Source: Algoriphagus sp. AGSA1 (GTDB lineage Bacteria > Bacteroidota > Bacteroidia > Cytophagales > Cyclobacteriaceae). Taken from it: a stretch of DNA of 64,000 nt. The DNA is taken from contig NZ_JAJUWR010000003.1 in NCBI RefSeq assembly GCF_021390545.1, forward strand, positions 1 through 64,000, given 5' to 3'. The position numbers and the translations under genes are program-made. This document shows positions 43,470-52,399 of the stretch, one piece after another (the stretch's first letter is position 1; the number at the start of each line of letters is the position of its first letter). The notes under the pieces were generated by a model, which was not told the DNA's origin, ran no database searches, and saw only the letters and a list, made by a program, of their open reading frames with translations.

Positions 43470-43622
43470 CGATAAATTCACTTTATCCGACAACAAACGA
43501 CTACTATCGAATACAAACGACTAGCTACCGACTAAGCGCTGCCACATCCCCCAACTTTGGGTCATAAGTTTTACCTCTGGCGAAAACGACAAACAAATTT
43601 TCTAACCAAAACAACAAACATC
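43470..43622 (+). promoter_or_regulatory. Conserved leader of ssb copy 1
   Basis: From CTTTATCCGACAAC to the start codon this stretch matches 44955-45095 with few changes. It contains two ACGACTA heptamers (43497-43503 and 43517-43523, 20 bp apart) and a related CCGACTA (43528-43534). Conservation of a non-coding leader this close suggests a regulatory role or recent duplication. Confidence 0.6.
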
Positions 43623-43994
43623 ATGAATGCGCTAAGAAACAAAGTACAGCTAATCGGTCACTTAGGAACCAAAGTAGAATTAAAAACCCTGGAAAGTGGC
43701 AAGACCGTAGGGAACGTAAACCTTGCGACCAACGAATATTACAAAAATAAAAAAGGCGAACGTGTCAGCGAAACTACCTGGCACAGACTCGTGGCATGGG
43801 GTAAAACCGCAGAACTGCTCGAAAAATATACCGACAAGGGTTCAGAGATCGCCATCGAGGGAAAAATCACCAATCGAGACTACAGCGATAAGGATGGCGT
43901 GAAGCGATACGTCACTGAGGTGGTGGTAAACGACTTCCTCTTTTTAGGGGAGAAATCTTCCAAAGTAAGAGAGGAAACCGCTCTTCCTTTCTAA
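43623..43994 (+). CDS. ssb: Single-stranded DNA-binding protein, copy 1
   Basis: 123 residues from ATG 43623 (MNALRNKVQLIGHLGTKVEL). An upstream in-frame start at 43557 would add residues encoded by the leader and is rejected. OB-fold features: GKTVGNVNLATNEYYKNKKGE, TTWHRLVAWGKTAELLEKY and GSEIAIEGKITNRDYSDKDG. The protein ends in EETALPF, the acidic C-terminal tip through which SSB recruits partners, here shorter than in E. coli. Near-duplicate of the gene at 45096. Confidence 0.95.
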   Translation: MNALRNKVQLIGHLGTKVELKTLESGKTVGNVNLATNEYYKNKKGERVSETTWHRLVAWGKTAELLEKYTDKGSEIAIEGKITNRDYSDKDGVKRYVTEVVVNDFLFLGEKSSKVREETALPF

Positions 43995-44012
43995 GAGAAA
44001 AGAAACATATTT

Positions 44013-44056
44013 ATGGAAGGCTGGATGTTTTATGACTTTCAGCCTTCTCACTATTT
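44013..44056 (+). terminator. Probable terminator of ssb copy 1
   Basis: Stem GAAGGCTG (44016-44023) with CAGCCTTC (44040-44047), then a moderately T-rich stretch. Confidence 0.55.
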
Positions 44057-44072
44057 TTCAAATACCTTCATC

Positions 44073-44750
44073 CTAGTCTCTGGATTTTTCAAAATAAAGC
44101 TCCGGTAGAATGATTTTAACCTCCTTACCAAAACCTTCTTTCCGCCAATAGAGAATGAAATTAACTTTAGCACTTTTCAAATAATAATTCCTTTCTTCCA
44201 AATCTTCAATCTTTTTTATAAAATCTCTAGAGAACTTCAATACTATTCTGCAAGATTATACAAATTGAAACCTTCATTGCTCTGAATGAGCTTTGCCTGC
44301 CAGCCATTTTTTATGAGAAGTCCTGTGATTTGAAGTGCTTTCCCAATAGTCTTTGTAAGCAAACAACTAGTTCCACTGAGCCCAGTCATAAGTATATTTT
44401 GATCGAATCATTCAAAGGATTTTTAGTATCATCAGACTGTAGCTTGTCGTCTTTTAATAATGCGTGATAGGGTCTGGTAGGAAAAAGTAGCGGTGAGAGA
44501 TACTATGTATAGATGATATTTGAAGCGTCCACGCCCGCAACAGTCACTGCTTTACCAATGTAGTTCAGATCGTGCTTAAGATCATTATGCCCGCAAATGT
44601 ATCGGATGCCATTTAGGAACTGGCTAAACTCAGAAACCGACGATTTGTGAAAAGAGCTACCATCATCTTTGATACTTCCTATGTCAAGAATCTTACGGCT
44701 TTTTGACTCAATCTTGGTATCAATAAATGCAAGGACTTCATATTCCTATA
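44073..44750 (-). pseudogene. Remnant of an exonuclease/helicase (RecQ- or UvrD-like) gene
   Basis: The minus strand carries three pieces of one large protein. The first (from ~44750) reads EYEVLAFIDTKIESKSRKIL, then SSFHKSSVSEFSQFLNGIRYIC and GHNDLKHDL, a DEDD-type 3'-5' exonuclease domain. After a stop it continues to PYHALLKDDKL. The second reads IGKALQITGLLIKNGWQAKL and IQSNEGFNLYNL, a helicase domain 2 segment. The third ends SAKVNFILYWRKEGFGKEVK and IILPELYFE. Frames change and internal parts are lost. I recall long Bacteroidetes helicases with this order; the exact family name is moderately certain. Confidence 0.65.
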
Positions 44751-44954
44751 ATGATCATTCTATTCATTTTTCAAGGTGATCATGTCTTTTTTATACTGTG
44801 GAAAATGGGAACTTTTGTTTAGTTGATCAGTAAATCCAAAATAATAAATTAATTTTCAAGCACATTCATCAACCTCTTATTTAGGTATAGCTTTTCCTTC
44901 CCCCCTACTAAACTTTTTTATAACCTCCTCCCCTCAGAAAGCGAAATATCCCGC

Positions 44955-45095
44955 TTTATCCGACAACAAACGACTACTATCGAATACAAACGACTAGCTA
45001 CCGACTAAGCGTTGCCACATCCCCCAACTTTGGTTCATAAGTTTTACCTCTGGCGAAAACGACAAACAAATTTTCTAACCAAAACAACAAACATC
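44955..45095 (+). promoter_or_regulatory. Conserved leader of ssb copy 2
   Basis: Nearly identical to 43480-43622, including the ACGACTA repeats and the run TTTTACCTCTGGCGAAAACG upstream of the start codon. The upstream borders of the two copies differ before CTTTATCCGACAAC. Confidence 0.6.
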
Positions 45096-45467
45096 ATGAA
45101 TGCGCTAAGAAACAAAGTACAGCTAATCGGTCATCTGGGCACCAAAGTAGAATTAAAGACCCTGGAAAGTGGCAAGATCGTAGGGAATGTAAGCCTCGCG
45201 ACCAACGAATATTACAAAAACCAAAAAGGCGAACGTGTCAGCGAAACTACCTGGCACAGACTCGTGGCATGGGGCAAGACCGCTGAGCTACTCGAAAAAT
45301 ACACAGACAAAGGTTCAGAGATCGCTATTGAGGGAAAAATCACGAATCGAGACTACAGTGACAAAGATGGTGTGAAGCGATACCTCACAGAGATCGTGGT
45401 AAGTGACTTCCTCTTTTTAGGTGAGAAACCAGCTAAAGTCAATGAAGAGGTGGATCTCCCTTTTTGA
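45096..45467 (+). CDS. ssb: Single-stranded DNA-binding protein, copy 2
   Basis: 123 residues from ATG 45096. Same OB-fold and almost the same sequence as copy 1; the main differences are GKIVGNVSLATNEYYKNQ, a few conservative changes near residue 100, and a different tail (VNEEVDLPF). Both copies keep the acidic C-terminal tip. The start points are 1473 bp apart. The changed tip could alter partner binding while DNA binding stays the same. Confidence 0.95.
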   Translation: MNALRNKVQLIGHLGTKVELKTLESGKIVGNVSLATNEYYKNQKGERVSETTWHRLVAWGKTAELLEKYTDKGSEIAIEGKITNRDYSDKDGVKRYLTEIVVSDFLFLGEKPAKVNEEVDLPF

Positions 45468-45486
45468 GGGATTCTGCCCATCAAAT

Positions 45487-45520
45487 TCAAAAGGCCGGAA
45501 ATCTGAATTTCCGGCCTTGT
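45487..45520 (+). terminator. Bidirectional terminator between ssb copy 2 and the acylase gene
   Basis: Stem AAGGCCGGAAA with TTTCCGGCCTT (about 45490-45517), short loop, A and T on the outer sides; placed between two convergent genes. Confidence 0.85.
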
Positions 45521-45571
45521 AATACCTTTTGAATCTCACCCCATTATTGGTGCTAGAAGTTCTTGTCGAAC

Positions 45572-47758
45572 TCACCTCCTCTTTCCAGGCACATAGCGTT
45601 CCTCTGCCCTGGCCTCCACATCTTCCCTGTAGAAGGCCACATCCTTAAACTTACCATCCACATAATCCTGAACTTGATCATAAAAATGTGGAGAATCCGG
45701 ATCTGAGCTTTGTCCTCCCGCAAGAATCGACTTAGCTTTTACTTTTTCACCAAATTCCACAGCTGCCACAAAGCTATTCCCTCTATAGCCGTACAACCGC
45801 TTCGTACCAGGATAGGCCTTTGCTCCGAAAGCCGCCAAAGCCCCCCAAGTCCCGGAAGCCATACCCACTGGAGTATATTCCTTCGAATCATCGAAAGGCA
45901 TATCAATTTCCCCGGTCAAGCGCTGAAATCTATTGATCTCAGACCATGGGATATTCCAGGTTCCAAAATCAGCATTCATCTCATCAAGAGTCTGACTAAA
46001 TGTCGCCAGTAACTCATTGGGTAATGGGGTAGCGATTTTACTTTTTCCTTCTTGATTGAATGCGATGAAGTTGTTGATACTTCCGTGGTTCCTCATGAAG
46101 TTCATACCATAGAAATGTGCCAATGACATAGCCACGGATTCTTTGGAAGTGCGATAGTCCCAAGCTTCTAAAACGCTGATCGGCTCCTTGAATTGTGGAT
46201 CGGCCACCCCTCGCTTTTCATAAGCTTTTAGCAGCATAGGTATCAGTTTTTCAAAGGCGGGCAAGTAAGGATCATGAGCCAGCTCTATCAGCTCATCCAA
46301 TGTCAGCTGTGAAGCTTCATTCAAAACCTTAACCGCGTGAACCCCCCGATAATTCTCCTGATCAGGAGCCATGTACAACGGATAATTCTCCCGCTTAGGG
46401 CTAAATTCTCCCGCTGCGGTAAATGGCGTGGAATTACAGTTCTGTATCCAGCCTGTGCCGGGATTTAAGATCATAATACTTTCGTCCACGGTATGTAGCC
46501 CTTGCCAATCGGAATTGGGGTCTGAGCCTTCCACTGGGTTGGAAAAGTCAAATCCTTCGTTTCTCTTTGGGATAAAATTGCCGTGGAAATAGGCAATATT
46601 TCCTTCTGCATCAGCAAAAACCGTATTGTTGGAAGAGTTTGTACGGATATCCATCATTTTCTTAAACTCAGCATGATTACTCAGTTTAGTTCTCGTAAAA
46701 CTCTGGATAAGGGCGTTTACCGGATCCCAATTGATTTTAGTAGCAACCCATTTGTCATCAATTTTATGAGTGATCGGGCCATGATGGGTCCTGTAAAAAG
46801 TGAAAGGCTTTTCTTTTAATTCCTCCTCCACCTTATATTTCAAAGAAACCTGAAATTTTTCCAACGCCCGGCTTTCCTCTCCATACCGATACTCATATCT
46901 CCCATCTTTTTCGGTAATATCCTCCACAAACTCATCCATGAAATCCACTTGGGTGGAAGTATGCATCCAGCCTGTTTTTTCATTAAATCCCTGATAGATA
47001 AAAAACTGCCCCCAGGTCACCGCACCGTAAGCATTCAACCCCTCTTCGCTCACCACATGAACTTCCGGTCTGAAATAGAATGAGGTATGCGGATTGATAA
47101 GCAGCATGGCATTGCCGGAGGCGGTCATCCTACCATTCAAAGCGATTCCGTTAGAGCCCTTTGGTTCATCCAAAAGAGAATGACGGTCAAACCCTTGATC
47201 ATAAAAAGCCATGACATCTGATTCCTTTTCCGCATAAAAGGCCTGGATCTTTCGAATCGGAATCTGCTCTATATCACCTCCTATAGATCCTTCACTAAAA
47301 AACATCGGCATCCAAGGTTCATAGCGGGTGATTACCTGAGGCTTAACTTCAGGATGTGTTGCCAGATAGTAATTCACCCCATCGGCAAAGGCCGTACAAA
47401 GTTCCTTAAGCCAATCAGGAGCTGACTCATAAGCGGCTTTTGCTTCGGCTTCGGTCATATAAAGATTAGCTCTAAGATCACTGTATATAGCCCCATGTCC
47501 TTCCAGCTCGGCCAGTCTTCCCGTGGCCCATATATAATTACGCTCCACTCTTCTGAAATCATCCTCGCACTGCGAATACAGCAGTCCGAACACAGCATCT
47601 GCATCGCTTTTCCCGTATATATGAGGAACTCCATAATCATCCCGGATAATTTCCACCCGACTGGCTGTATCCTCCCATCGCTCAGTCTCGGTAAGTTCCT
47701 TGGGTTCGCATGACCAGATTAAAACAGGTAAAACAAAAAGTAACAGTCTAAATTTCAT
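45572..47758 (-). CDS. Penicillin-acylase family lipoprotein
   Basis: 728 residues. Lipoprotein signal (MKFRLLLFVLPVLIWSC, Cys 17). The alpha-chain part has VEIIRDDYGVPHIYGKSDAD and FGLLYSQCEDDFRRVERNYI. KGSNGIAL at ~205-212 provides the Ser that becomes the N-terminal nucleophile after self-cleavage. The beta-chain contains the expected NPHTSFYFRPEVH, GWMHTSTQVDFMDEF and NTVFADAEGNIAYFHGNF elements. Such acylases hydrolyse cyclic or acyl amides (beta-lactams, acyl-homoserine lactones or acyl-amino acids); the true substrate is not predictable. Whether it silences quorum signals is speculation. Confidence 0.92.
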   Translation of the reverse strand: MKFRLLLFVLPVLIWSCEPKELTETERWEDTASRVEIIRDDYGVPHIYGKSDADAVFGLLYSQCEDDFRRVERNYIWATGRLAELEGHGAIYSDLRANLYMTEAEAKAAYESAPDWLKELCTAFADGVNYYLATHPEVKPQVITRYEPWMPMFFSEGSIGGDIEQIPIRKIQAFYAEKESDVMAFYDQGFDRHSLLDEPKGSNGIALNGRMTASGNAMLLINPHTSFYFRPEVHVVSEEGLNAYGAVTWGQFFIYQGFNEKTGWMHTSTQVDFMDEFVEDITEKDGRYEYRYGEESRALEKFQVSLKYKVEEELKEKPFTFYRTHHGPITHKIDDKWVATKINWDPVNALIQSFTRTKLSNHAEFKKMMDIRTNSSNNTVFADAEGNIAYFHGNFIPKRNEGFDFSNPVEGSDPNSDWQGLHTVDESIMILNPGTGWIQNCNSTPFTAAGEFSPKRENYPLYMAPDQENYRGVHAVKVLNEASQLTLDELIELAHDPYLPAFEKLIPMLLKAYEKRGVADPQFKEPISVLEAWDYRTSKESVAMSLAHFYGMNFMRNHGSINNFIAFNQEGKSKIATPLPNELLATFSQTLDEMNADFGTWNIPWSEINRFQRLTGEIDMPFDDSKEYTPVGMASGTWGALAAFGAKAYPGTKRLYGYRGNSFVAAVEFGEKVKAKSILAGGQSSDPDSPHFYDQVQDYVDGKFKDVAFYREDVEARAEERYVPGKRR

Positions 47759-47835
47759 ATTTGGGTATTTTTAAAGGCAAAGTAAAATATACTCTTCCAA
47801 AATAGACTATTTGTGGAATCTAGGCAATGCGAATT

Positions 47836-48726
47836 TTATCTGTGCTGAGTATATCTGTTCAGCGGTATGTTCATAGAGATTCTTTTTACCACCTCATCAG
47901 AAATCATTTCTTGCTGCCGATAGGCGAAAATCAATTTTTCAACCTGCTCTACCGAACTTGCCCCTATCACCAGGGAACCAACAGCTGGCTGGAGCAATCC
48001 AACCCGAATCAAAAAAGCCTCTGGAAGCAAACTGGATTCTGTGATCAACTCACGGATTTCTTTTACCTCAGCTGCTGAATAATCCAAAAACGGTTCTTCT
48101 GATTTATTGATCAAAAGCCCTTTTGCGAAAGCTCCCCGAACCAAAACTCTCGTATCTGATTCAGCGATCATAGGAAAAACCGTTTCCTCCGGTCTTCTAT
48201 CCAAAGGGCTGTACTGCATCATGATTGTGGCTGGTTCACTCATTCCCAGCACCTTTCGGATCACATTGGGGCGAATAGACGAAATACCAAAAGCCCGGAT
48301 TTTCCCTTGACTTTTCAAGAGATCAAATGCTTCAAGTGTTTCTTCCCAAGGATCTTCCAATGTCCCTCCATGCAATTGATAGAGGTCTATGTAGTCGGTT
48401 TGCAACCTTTTCAAACTTGCTTCTACTGCTTTCAGAATATAGGATTTTCTAGGATTCCAGTCCCAGCCGCTACCATCTTCCCTCCATTGGTTTCCGACTT
48501 TGGTAGCCAGGAACACATCTTTTCTTTTATGCCGAATAGCAGCCCCTACTACTTCTTCATTCAACCCTTTTTGGTACAAATCTGCAGTATCCAGCAGATT
48601 GATGCCACCCGACAAGGCGGTGTCTATTATATTCTTATCCTCTTGCAATTGGCCTTTCAGCGACATGCATCCCAATCCCACAGGGCTGATATCTTCATTT
48701 AAAGCAGGCAATCTTCTTTTTTTCAT
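47836..48726 (-). CDS. Aldo/keto reductase
   Basis: 296 residues, (alpha/beta)8 barrel. Catalytic residues are visible: Asp and Tyr in LLDTADLYQKGLNEEVVG, Lys in VFLATKVG and His in DYIDLYQLHGGTLEDPW. The NADP region near the C-terminus (AVGSLVIGASSVEQVEKL) fits the family. It reduces an aldehyde or ketone with NADPH; substrate unknown. The first residues (KRRLPALNEDISPVGLGCMSL) match this class. Between acylase and pfkA, single gene. Confidence 0.93.
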   Translation of the reverse strand: MKKRRLPALNEDISPVGLGCMSLKGQLQEDKNIIDTALSGGINLLDTADLYQKGLNEEVVGAAIRHKRKDVFLATKVGNQWREDGSGWDWNPRKSYILKAVEASLKRLQTDYIDLYQLHGGTLEDPWEETLEAFDLLKSQGKIRAFGISSIRPNVIRKVLGMSEPATIMMQYSPLDRRPEETVFPMIAESDTRVLVRGAFAKGLLINKSEEPFLDYSAAEVKEIRELITESSLLPEAFLIRVGLLQPAVGSLVIGASSVEQVEKLIFAYRQQEMISDEVVKRISMNIPLNRYTQHR

Positions 48727-49025
48727 ACACCCAAATTCAGCTTTTTAGTGCTGGAATTCAAGTGCTTTTCAAAATCAGGATTTATTAAAAGTTTAATAAT
48801 TTAAGAAACTGAGAGCATTCTTTCTATAATCCTTATTTTTGGGCTTTAAACCTACTAACATGAAATCGGGTCTGCCTACCTGTGGGGCAGGTAGATTCAG
48901 GGCAGGTTATGATCAATGAAAGACAATTGGATATATGAAATCGAGCATGTCGCAGGCGACACACAGAGAGATGATTATCTACTATGCGAGATTCCATGTG
49001 ACCTATAAAAATCAAAAATAAACAC
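48727..49025. other. Intergenic region with short hairpins
   Basis: About 300 bp. It contains a short stem CTACCTG/CAGGTAG (around 48872-48893) and two ATGAAATCG motifs (48859-48867, 48936-48944). The pfkA promoter must be here but was not pinned down. Confidence 0.4.
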
Positions 49026-50000
49026 ATGAAAAAAATAGCAGTTTTTACTTCTGGAGGGGATAGTCCCGGCATGAACGCTTGTGTGAGAGCAGTCGTTCGT
49101 ACAGCTATTTTCAAGGGATTGGAGGTATATGGAATCTATCGCGGGTACGAAGGCATGATCGATGGTGACATCAAGCGCATGCAGTCCCATTCGGTAAGCA
49201 ATATAGTACAAAGAGGAGGTACTGTGTTGAAGTCTGCCAGATCCATGGAATTCAAAACTCCTGAAGGAAGAAAAAAGGCATACGATAATCTCACCGCTCA
49301 TGGTATCGAAGGATTGGTGGCGATAGGTGGGGACGGTACATTTACGGGAGCCAAAATCTTTTTCGAAGAATATGGAATCCCCACTGTAGGTTGTCCTGGC
49401 ACTATCGATAACGATCTTTATGGCACTGATTATACGATTGGCTTTGACACGGCAGTCAATACTGCTCTGGAGGCCATAGATAAGATCCGGGACACTGCCG
49501 CGGCACACGATAGGATATTCTTCATAGAAGTGATGGGCAGAGATGCCGGATTTATAGCGGTAGAGTCAGGAATTGGCGGAGGTGCTGAGTTCGTGATGGT
49601 ACCGGAAGCCAAAACCGACCTGGATTTTGTGGTCAAATCCTTGAAAAACCTAAGGAAAAGCAAGTCTTCCAGTATCATCGTGGTAGCTGAGGGTGACGAT
49701 GCCGGGAATGCCCAGACAGTGATGGAAAAGGTAAAAACCAAACTCAATGACCCTACCAAAGACTTCAAGGTAACTACCCTTGGACATATACAACGTGGTG
49801 GCAATCCCACAGCCCGCGACCGGGTTTTGGCCAGCCGATGTGGAATGTCTGCCGTGGAAGGACTGCTCGCAGGATACCAGTATCACATGGCAGGGATCGT
49901 AAACCACGAGGTGGTGTTTACTCCGTTTGCGGATTGTATCGGAAAGACCAAACCTCTAAACGAGGACCATCTCAAATTAATGAAAATTTGCAGTATATAA
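49026..50000 (+). CDS. pfkA: 6-phosphofructokinase
   Basis: 324 residues. ATP-loop GGDSPGMN (~9-16), IGGDGT (~100-105), CPGTIDNDLYGTDYTIGFDT with the catalytic Asp, and VMGRDAGFIAVESG substrate-binding region; all standard for ATP-dependent bacterial PFK, which converts fructose-6-phosphate to the 1,6-bisphosphate. Length is normal. Preceded by ~300 bp of non-coding sequence; the next gene starts one base after its stop, so they form an operon. Confidence 0.97.
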   Translation: MKKIAVFTSGGDSPGMNACVRAVVRTAIFKGLEVYGIYRGYEGMIDGDIKRMQSHSVSNIVQRGGTVLKSARSMEFKTPEGRKKAYDNLTAHGIEGLVAIGGDGTFTGAKIFFEEYGIPTVGCPGTIDNDLYGTDYTIGFDTAVNTALEAIDKIRDTAAAHDRIFFIEVMGRDAGFIAVESGIGGGAEFVMVPEAKTDLDFVVKSLKNLRKSKSSSIIVVAEGDDAGNAQTVMEKVKTKLNDPTKDFKVTTLGHIQRGGNPTARDRVLASRCGMSAVEGLLAGYQYHMAGIVNHEVVFTPFADCIGKTKPLNEDHLKLMKICSI

Positions 50001-50001
50001 G

Positions 50002-50337
50002 ATGGGGTTCATTCCACTGTTTATCATGCTCGGAGGTGGATGCCTCCTGTTTTTTCTTACCGTAAAAAACACCCTGCAACGCAAACTCAATCACCAGAAG
50101 GAGCTTTTATTTAAGTTGAATTCCTTAAATCCGGCATTGGGAATAGTGGTGGAAGACGCATCTGACCCGGATTGGCTGATCGCAGAACTTAAGGACAAAA
50201 AACTTGAAAAAGGTATCACCCAAAAGGCCCTGACAATTATCAGGGATCTTAAAGTCAATCGCATCCAATACAACAATCTGCTCCAAAAAGCCCCTTACAA
50301 CTGGGTAGGAAAAATCGCTCGTTTTCAGCCTATCTGA
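50002..50337 (+). CDS. Small membrane protein, unknown function
   Basis: 111 residues. One N-terminal helix (FIPLFIMLGGGCLLFFLTV, ~3-21), then a basic linker and a cytoplasmic alpha-helical domain (PDWLIAELKDKKLEKGITQKALTIIRDLK). The gene follows pfkA immediately and overlaps the 3' end of miaA by 13 bp. No family recognised; co-expression with pfkA is likely. Confidence 0.7.
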   Translation: MGFIPLFIMLGGGCLLFFLTVKNTLQRKLNHQKELLFKLNSLNPALGIVVEDASDPDWLIAELKDKKLEKGITQKALTIIRDLKVNRIQYNNLLQKAPYNWVGKIARFQPI

Positions 50338-51239
50338 GATTCTATATAGGCAATGATTTGATCTTTCATTTCAGGTGAAAACCACCTGACCGATTCATCC
50401 TTTTTGAACCAGGTCATCTGCCGTTTGGCATATCGTCTTGAATTTCTTTTGAGCAGACGGACTGCTTCTTCCTTGTCGTACTTGCCATCCATAAATCCGA
50501 AAATCTCAGAATAACCTACGGTCTGCAATGCATTGAGGTGCCGCCTATCATAGAGCCCGGATGCTTCATCGAACAACCCTGCCGCTATCATACGATCCAT
50601 CCGCAGATCAATCCTTGTATATAATTCTTCCCTCTCCCGCTCAAGTCCTATTTTGATAACTTTAAAGAACCTATTCTTTTTCGATTTCACTCGGAATGAA
50701 CTGAACTTTTCACCTGTTCCCCTCCAAATTTCCAACGCTCTCATCAGACGTTGGGGATTTTTTTGATCCACATGGGAATAATACTCAGGATCGTGGGCAG
50801 CTACCTCCTCCTGCAGAAACGCTATCCCCTTTTCCTCATATTCCTGGATTAGCTGCCGCCTCACTTCTGCCGGGACAGTGGGCATTTCATCCAGACCATT
50901 GACCACCGCATCTGCAAAAAGCCCGGATCCTCCGGTCATTACCACCACTTGATGTTTTGCAAATAAATTTTCAAGCAAAGCTATTGCGTCCTGTTCAAAC
51001 CTTCGGACATCGTATTCCTCCTCAATGGACAAACTATCCACAAAATGATGGGGAACCTGATTTAATTCCTCAGCAGTAGGTTTGGCAGTACCTAAATTCA
51101 TTTCCCGGTAAAATTGTCTACTATCGCAGGATACAATTTCAGTCTTGTAATTTTTGGCTAGATTTAAACACAGGTTGGTCTTCCCAACTGCCGTGGGACC
51201 CACTACTAGAATCAAATAGGATTGGTGTGACAAAATCAA
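50325..51239 (-). CDS. miaA: tRNA dimethylallyltransferase
   Basis: About 304 residues. P-loop LVVGPTAVGKTNLCLNLAKN, then IVSCDSRQFYREMNLGTAKP with the conserved Asp and GTAKP, VMTGGSGLFADAVVNGLDE, RLMRALEIWRGTG and the C-terminal RRYAKRQMTWFKKDE. It transfers dimethylallyl to A37 of tRNAs reading UNN codons. There is no ATG in the expected start region; a TTG at 51239 (or 51233) gives the normal length and is chosen. It is divergent from a receiver/HPt gene. Identity certain; only the start is in doubt. Confidence 0.95.
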   Translation of the reverse strand: MILSHQSYLILVVGPTAVGKTNLCLNLAKNYKTEIVSCDSRQFYREMNLGTAKPTAEELNQVPHHFVDSLSIEEEYDVRRFEQDAIALLENLFAKHQVVVMTGGSGLFADAVVNGLDEMPTVPAEVRRQLIQEYEEKGIAFLQEEVAAHDPEYYSHVDQKNPQRLMRALEIWRGTGEKFSSFRVKSKKNRFFKVIKIGLEREREELYTRIDLRMDRMIAAGLFDEASGLYDRRHLNALQTVGYSEIFGFMDGKYDKEEAVRLLKRNSRRYAKRQMTWFKKDESVRWFSPEMKDQIIAYIESQIG

Positions 51240-51280
51240 ATCGGATAAATTGCTGAATGTCAAAATTCCAAAGTATTGTA

Positions 51281-52024
51281 ATGAAAAACAAAAAGGTCTT
51301 GATTGTAGATTACAATGATGTACACAGACAGCTGATGAAAAACCTGATTGGTCAGCTATACACCGTAGAATCAGTGAAATCTGGCAATCTCGCACTGGAA
51401 AGAGTGGCCAACAATAAATTTGATCTGATACTCATAGCCATACAAATGCCTGACCTGGATGGAATCTCTATAGCTAAAGCCATTTGGAGACTATCAAGCT
51501 ACCAGTACCCCATCATCGCTGTTTCTTCTTATTCTGCAGAATCCGCCAGACAGTGTTTTCTGGAAATCGGCTTTATCGATTTGATCAACAAACCTATCAG
51601 ACCAAAAGAATTTCTAGACAAAATCGCTGGGTTTTTCACCTCCCAAATTGAAAATGAAAACGGATCAAAAGACAGCGTATCAATCTTGGACAAAAATATT
51701 TTACACCAATTATCAAAGTATAAATCTGCAAAGAACATAAGGTCTTTGTATATTGATTTTCTTGCTGAATTCGACCAATTGATGGAAAAGCTGGAAATAG
51801 CTTTTGAAGAAAAAAACAAAAAAAACCTGATCGAAAATCTTCATACCATAAAAGGAAATTCAGGAAGTTTGGGTGCAAATGTGATTTATACAGTAGCTAC
51901 AAAAGCTGATAGGCTGGCACGTGCCGAAGATTGGGATACTCTGGAAAACATGCTTGAAAAACTCAGAAATGAACGCGTTTTATTTGAAAAATATCTCGAA
52001 GAAGAAACTACTTTTAACCTATGA
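51281..52024 (+). CDS. Pseudo-receiver domain fused to HPt phosphotransfer domain
   Basis: About 247 residues from ATG 51281 (MKNKKVLIVDYND); the in-frame ATG at 51257 is also possible. Residues ~1-118 have a receiver fold, but FDLILIAIQMPDLDG lacks the phosphoacceptor Asp (Ala at its position), and one of the acidic pair is Tyr (VDYND). The switch Ser (AVSS) and Lys (NKPI) remain. After a linker, ENLHTIKGNSGSLGANVIY is an intact HPt domain with its His. It probably relays phosphate from some histidine kinase through the HPt domain to the stand-alone receiver that overlaps it by four bases. Confidence 0.88.
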   Translation: MKNKKVLIVDYNDVHRQLMKNLIGQLYTVESVKSGNLALERVANNKFDLILIAIQMPDLDGISIAKAIWRLSSYQYPIIAVSSYSAESARQCFLEIGFIDLINKPIRPKEFLDKIAGFFTSQIENENGSKDSVSILDKNILHQLSKYKSAKNIRSLYIDFLAEFDQLMEKLEIAFEEKNKKNLIENLHTIKGNSGSLGANVIYTVATKADRLARAEDWDTLENMLEKLRNERVLFEKYLEEETTFNL

Positions 52025-52398
52025 ATGACTCCAAAAAAATTCTCGTCGGCGAAGACAGTTCTATTATTCTAAACTTGACGAAGAGCATTCTTTCTTTTGA
52101 AAATTATCAGATGAAAGCAGCTAAAAACGGCAAACAGGTACTGGAAATGCTCGAAAAAGAGAATTTCGATCTAATCTTAATGGATCTAAACATGCCTGTG
52201 CTGGACGGGGCTACCTGTACCAAAATGATCAGAAGCTTATCCGACGAAACTAAATCCAAACTGCCTATTATAGCCATTACAGGCAATATGGGTAATTTTA
52301 CAATGGATGAGTTCAGGAGACTGGGTTTTGATGACTTCATACAGAAGCCACTGGATTATGACAAACTACTGGCTACGGTCAAGAAATTTCTAAGTTGA
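52021..52398 (+). CDS. Stand-alone response-regulator receiver
   Basis: 125 residues, receiver domain only. Acidic pair in LVGEDS, phosphoacceptor Asp in FDLILMDLNMPVLDG (~57), switch Thr in IIAITGN and Lys in DFIQKPLDY are all present. No output domain, so it may act as a phosphate sink, a relay component or by protein binding (CheY-like). Overlaps the receiver-HPt gene by ATGA at 52021-52024, so the pair is probably stoichiometric. Confidence 0.93.
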   Translation: MNDSKKILVGEDSSIILNLTKSILSFENYQMKAAKNGKQVLEMLEKENFDLILMDLNMPVLDGATCTKMIRSLSDETKSKLPIIAITGNMGNFTMDEFRRLGFDDFIQKPLDYDKLLATVKKFLS

Positions 52399-52399
52399 T

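Noticed and set aside
43557..43622. N-terminal extension of SSB preserved in both copies
   Set aside because: The extension is in the conserved leader; the OB-fold starts exactly at the internal ATG, and typical SSB proteins begin there.
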